Positions 61,961 to 64,000 of a stretch of 64,000 nt of DNA are shown piece by piece. Both the position numbers and the translations under genes were made by a program. Under the pieces are notes generated by a model. It was not told where the DNA came from. It saw only the letters and a list, made by a program, of their open reading frames with translations, and did not search any database. This DNA comes from Candidatus Omnitrophota bacterium (GTDB taxonomy: Bacteria; Omnitrophota; Omnitrophia; Omnitrophales; Aquincolibacteriaceae), in NCBI GenBank assembly GCA_020632475.1, contig JACKFM010000001.1, positions 558,001-622,000 of the forward strand. Direction: 5' to 3'. Within the stretch, counting starts at the first letter, position 1. Every line of letters begins with the position of its first letter.

Positions 61961-64000
61961 GTGAAAAAGAAAACGATTGTATTTATTTTGTTGATGTTGA
62001 GCGTTTCGCTGATGAGCGGTCGCACGGCGTTTGCAGGTAATACGGGCAATAACGGTTTTGAATCCGAAATCGGCGGAACCAATTTTGGAAACTGGAATGA
62101 GACCCAGGGGGTCACCCGCATTGCCTCCGGTACGCTCGGCGGATTTAGCGCAAGCCCTGAAGGCGGTTTTTATTTAAGGGTCCCTGCCGGCACTTTTACC
62201 TTCCAGATTAGTGATGCCGTTAAAGAGGGCGATTTTGTGACTTTCACGGCATTGGCCGAATCCTCGATTGCCCCGGCTAACGGCGGAAGGATGAAAATAG
62301 AGTTTAAAAAATTATTTGAGGACGGAACCGATGAACTGATCAGTTCCGTCGAATCGGTCCGGATTAATACCGGAAATGCTCCGGCCGGAGGCGGGTTTAC
62401 CCGTTTTACGGTGAGTGGTGTTGCCCCGAAGGGAACACGCCGTGTTATTTTTGTTCTGGATGGTAACGGTGCAGGGAACACTTTGTTTGATTCGGCTAAC
62501 GGTCTAATTACGCCTGTCGGCTTGGCCGTATCGCTGAATAAAACCCGGGTAAAACCCGGAGAAGTAGTCGTTCTGACGACACAGTTTCAGAATAACTCCG
62601 AGGATTCATTTGCAAACTCCAGACTTGAAATTGATGTGCCTGCCGGTCTGAATGTTCTACCTGATGTGCTTAATCAGAATGCTTCCGCCAATCCGATTCG
62701 CATTCCTTTGGGGACTCTGGCCGGTAACCAAGTCATTACCAACAACACACAGCTTTTTGTCACGGCCGGAGCTGAGGTCGGAAAACAATATGAAATCAAG
62801 GTTTCAGTGACAAATGGTTCCGCGCTTTCTGAAGTTCGTTATGTTCGTCTGATGGTCAAAGCAGATCCTGTTTTTGATGAAGGAACGATCATCGGTAAGG
62901 TTTTCGATGATAAAAATAAAAACGGAACGCAGGACGAGGGCGAAGACGGAATTCCCTGGGTAAGATTAATGACCGAAGAGGGCATTGTGGTAATTACGGA
63001 TCAATATGGCCGTTACAATATCCCCGGAGTTAAAGAGGGGCGCCATGTGGTCAAGATTGACGGACATACTCTGCCTGAGGGAAGTGAATTTATTACCGAA
63101 GAATCCTATTTGGTCAAGACCACGCCGGGAATATTGAACAAAGCCAATTTTGCGGTGGCTCTGCCTCCTTCCAAGATTGCCGAAAGATTCCGCGGGGATT
63201 TGACGGTCAATATTACCCAGGGACTTGATACGTCCAGGCCCAGACTGGATGTCAGGATGGAGCCTGAAGTTTTGAGGGTCGGTTTGGGCGTTCTTGAAAA
63301 GGAGCCGGTTTTTAAATTTGAGAATAATTACAGTAATTTTATCCGCCGCTGGTATTTGGAGGTCCGGGATGAGCTGGGGCGTGAGGTCTGGACCGGGTTC
63401 GGTGTTTCCGAGCCGCCTGCCGAGGTTTTGTGGTCGGGGCAAACCGAATCGGGACTTATGATCAGACCGGGAACGTATTCTTACCAATTCAAGGTTGAGG
63501 ACGACGCGGGCCGCCAGGACTGGTCGCCGCTGCATTTTTTCCGCGTCATTTCGAAAAAATCTCCCGAGTACTTAAACAACGCTGTTGTTGAGTTGCCGAC
63601 GGTCGGTGACTTTAATTTATTTAAAGAAGGGAAACAGTCGATTCCACTCATTGCCAAACCCACTCTTCGAATCCAGGGGAAAACAAAACCGGATTACAAG
63701 ATTGAAGTGAATGGTGTTGAGGTGCCGGTGGATACCCGTTCGGGAATTTTTCAGACTGAAGCCTATGTGAGTCCCGGTAAAAAAGAAGTTCTGGTGACTG
63801 CGACGAGTCCTCAAGGGGAGGTCACCACTTTTCGTGATACGGTAGAGGTTAAAGACAGTATCTTTTTCATGGTGGGCTTGGCCGAAGGCGAAGTCGGGGT
63901 CAATTTTACGGACGACTCGAACCTTGAATCGGCCGGAAGCGACCCATCCCTTAAACGGGATGTGTATACAGACGGCCGGGCGGCCTACTACCTTATGGGG
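61961..64000 (+). CDS. Large exported protein with SdrD_B-like repeat domain (3' cut by window edge)
   Basis: GTG 61961 opens a frame that runs without a stop to the end of the window (680 codons). It begins with a signal peptide (KKKTIVFILLMLSVSL to about AFA, residue 25). A beta-rich DUF11-like part holds LNKTRVKPGEVVVLTTQFQNNS near 190. An SdrD_B/carboxypeptidase-regulatory-type domain follows: IIGKVFDDKNKNGTQDEGED near 312 and TDQYGRYNIPGVKEGRH. After that come further Ig-like parts and a region (FFMVGLAEGEVGVNF, DGRAAYYLMG) of the kind that precedes a barrel in some outer-membrane proteins. It is probably a surface or outer-membrane protein working with the upstream one. Confidence 0.75.
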   Translation, partial: MKKKTIVFILLMLSVSLMSGRTAFAGNTGNNGFESEIGGTNFGNWNETQGVTRIASGTLGGFSASPEGGFYLRVPAGTFTFQISDAVKEGDFVTFTALAESSIAPANGGRMKIEFKKLFEDGTDELISSVESVRINTGNAPAGGGFTRFTVSGVAPKGTRRVIFVLDGNGAGNTLFDSANGLITPVGLAVSLNKTRVKPGEVVVLTTQFQNNSEDSFANSRLEIDVPAGLNVLPDVLNQNASANPIRIPLGTLAGNQVITNNTQLFVTAGAEVGKQYEIKVSVTNGSALSEVRYVRLMVKADPVFDEGTIIGKVFDDKNKNGTQDEGEDGIPWVRLMTEEGIVVITDQYGRYNIPGVKEGRHVVKIDGHTLPEGSEFITEESYLVKTTPGILNKANFAVALPPSKIAERFRGDLTVNITQGLDTSRPRLDVRMEPEVLRVGLGVLEKEPVFKFENNYSNFIRRWYLEVRDELGREVWTGFGVSEPPAEVLWSGQTESGLMIRPGTYSYQFKVEDDAGRQDWSPLHFFRVISKKSPEYLNNAVVELPTVGDFNLFKEGKQSIPLIAKPTLRIQGKTKPDYKIEVNGVEVPVDTRSGIFQTEAYVSPGKKEVLVTATSPQGEVTTFRDTVEVKDSIFFMVGLAEGEVGVNFTDDSNLESAGSDPSLKRDVYTDGRAAYYLMG

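Noticed and set aside
1..64000. CRISPR arrays, insertion sequences, prophage, integrases, rRNA or tRNA genes
   Set aside because: No regularly spaced repeats, transposase or integrase motifs, or RNA-gene cores were seen on either strand.

Overview
The window reads as one contiguous stretch of a Gram-negative chromosome, dense in housekeeping and biosynthetic genes. No phage, transposon, CRISPR, rRNA or tRNA genes are visible. Gram-negative traits are an LptF/LptG-type permease, an AsmA-like protein, a small lipoprotein and two predicted outer-membrane proteins. The glycogen genes are distinctive: GlgC, GlgA and GlgP work alongside a GH57-type branching enzyme, a DUF3536/GH57 protein, a DUF4912 protein and a stand-alone CBM48 protein. 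This combination suggests a candidate-phylum bacterium of the PVC/Omnitrophota type. That assignment is inference from gene content, not from a marker phylogeny.

Layout. 1-0.8 kb: the tail of an unknown gene, a degenerate receiver protein and a coupled 92-residue protein. 0.9-8.4 kb: glgC, a reverse comF-lptG pair, rpsU, a divergent polysaccharide deacetylase and glgP. 8.6-16.1 kb: hisS-aspS-phoH-pgpH-ybeY-recO, a tRNA-charging and RNA-processing block with widely conserved order. 16.3-17.7 kb: three unrecognised genes (272, 58 and 76 residues) that all end in the same ~36-residue module; this is the best candidate for something undescribed. 17.8-23.3 kb: folK-panC-panD-nadX-uvrA. 23.4-33.9 kb: alpha-glucan genes, rpmB in reverse, CBM48-glgA-thiG. 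34-41.3 kb: leuB-asd-truA, rplM-rpsI with a tiny lipoprotein and an AsmA-like gene, then rnc in reverse. 41.6-52 kb: argCJBDFGH-lysA and a di-heme cytochrome c peroxidase, closed by a strong terminator. 52-56.3 kb: leuCD in reverse, then a MazG-like protein and a response regulator/SirB1-like/PilZ group. 56.6-64 kb: dapFAB followed by two large exported proteins, the second cut by the window edge.

How the genes work together. GlgC makes ADP-glucose, GlgA polymerises it, the GH57 enzyme branches it, and GlgP and MalQ break down and remodel the glucan. Aspartate is a hub: Asd feeds DapA/DapB/DapF/LysA for lysine (DapF implies a meso-DAP intermediate), NadX and PanD take aspartate toward NAD and pantothenate, and ArgG uses it for arginine. 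LeuB and LeuCD lie in separate transcription units.

Expression signals. Many sigma70-like promoters can be read (for example TTGACA-17-TATACT before rplM). Forward genes mostly have leaders of 25-60 nt and Shine-Dalgarno sites. Four reverse-strand genes that start transcription units (comF, rpmB, rnc, leuC) have a -10 box only 8-10 nt from the start codon and no Shine-Dalgarno, which predicts leaderless mRNAs. No gene-free stretch exceeds 300 bases; the longest is 41299-41568 and holds two promoters.
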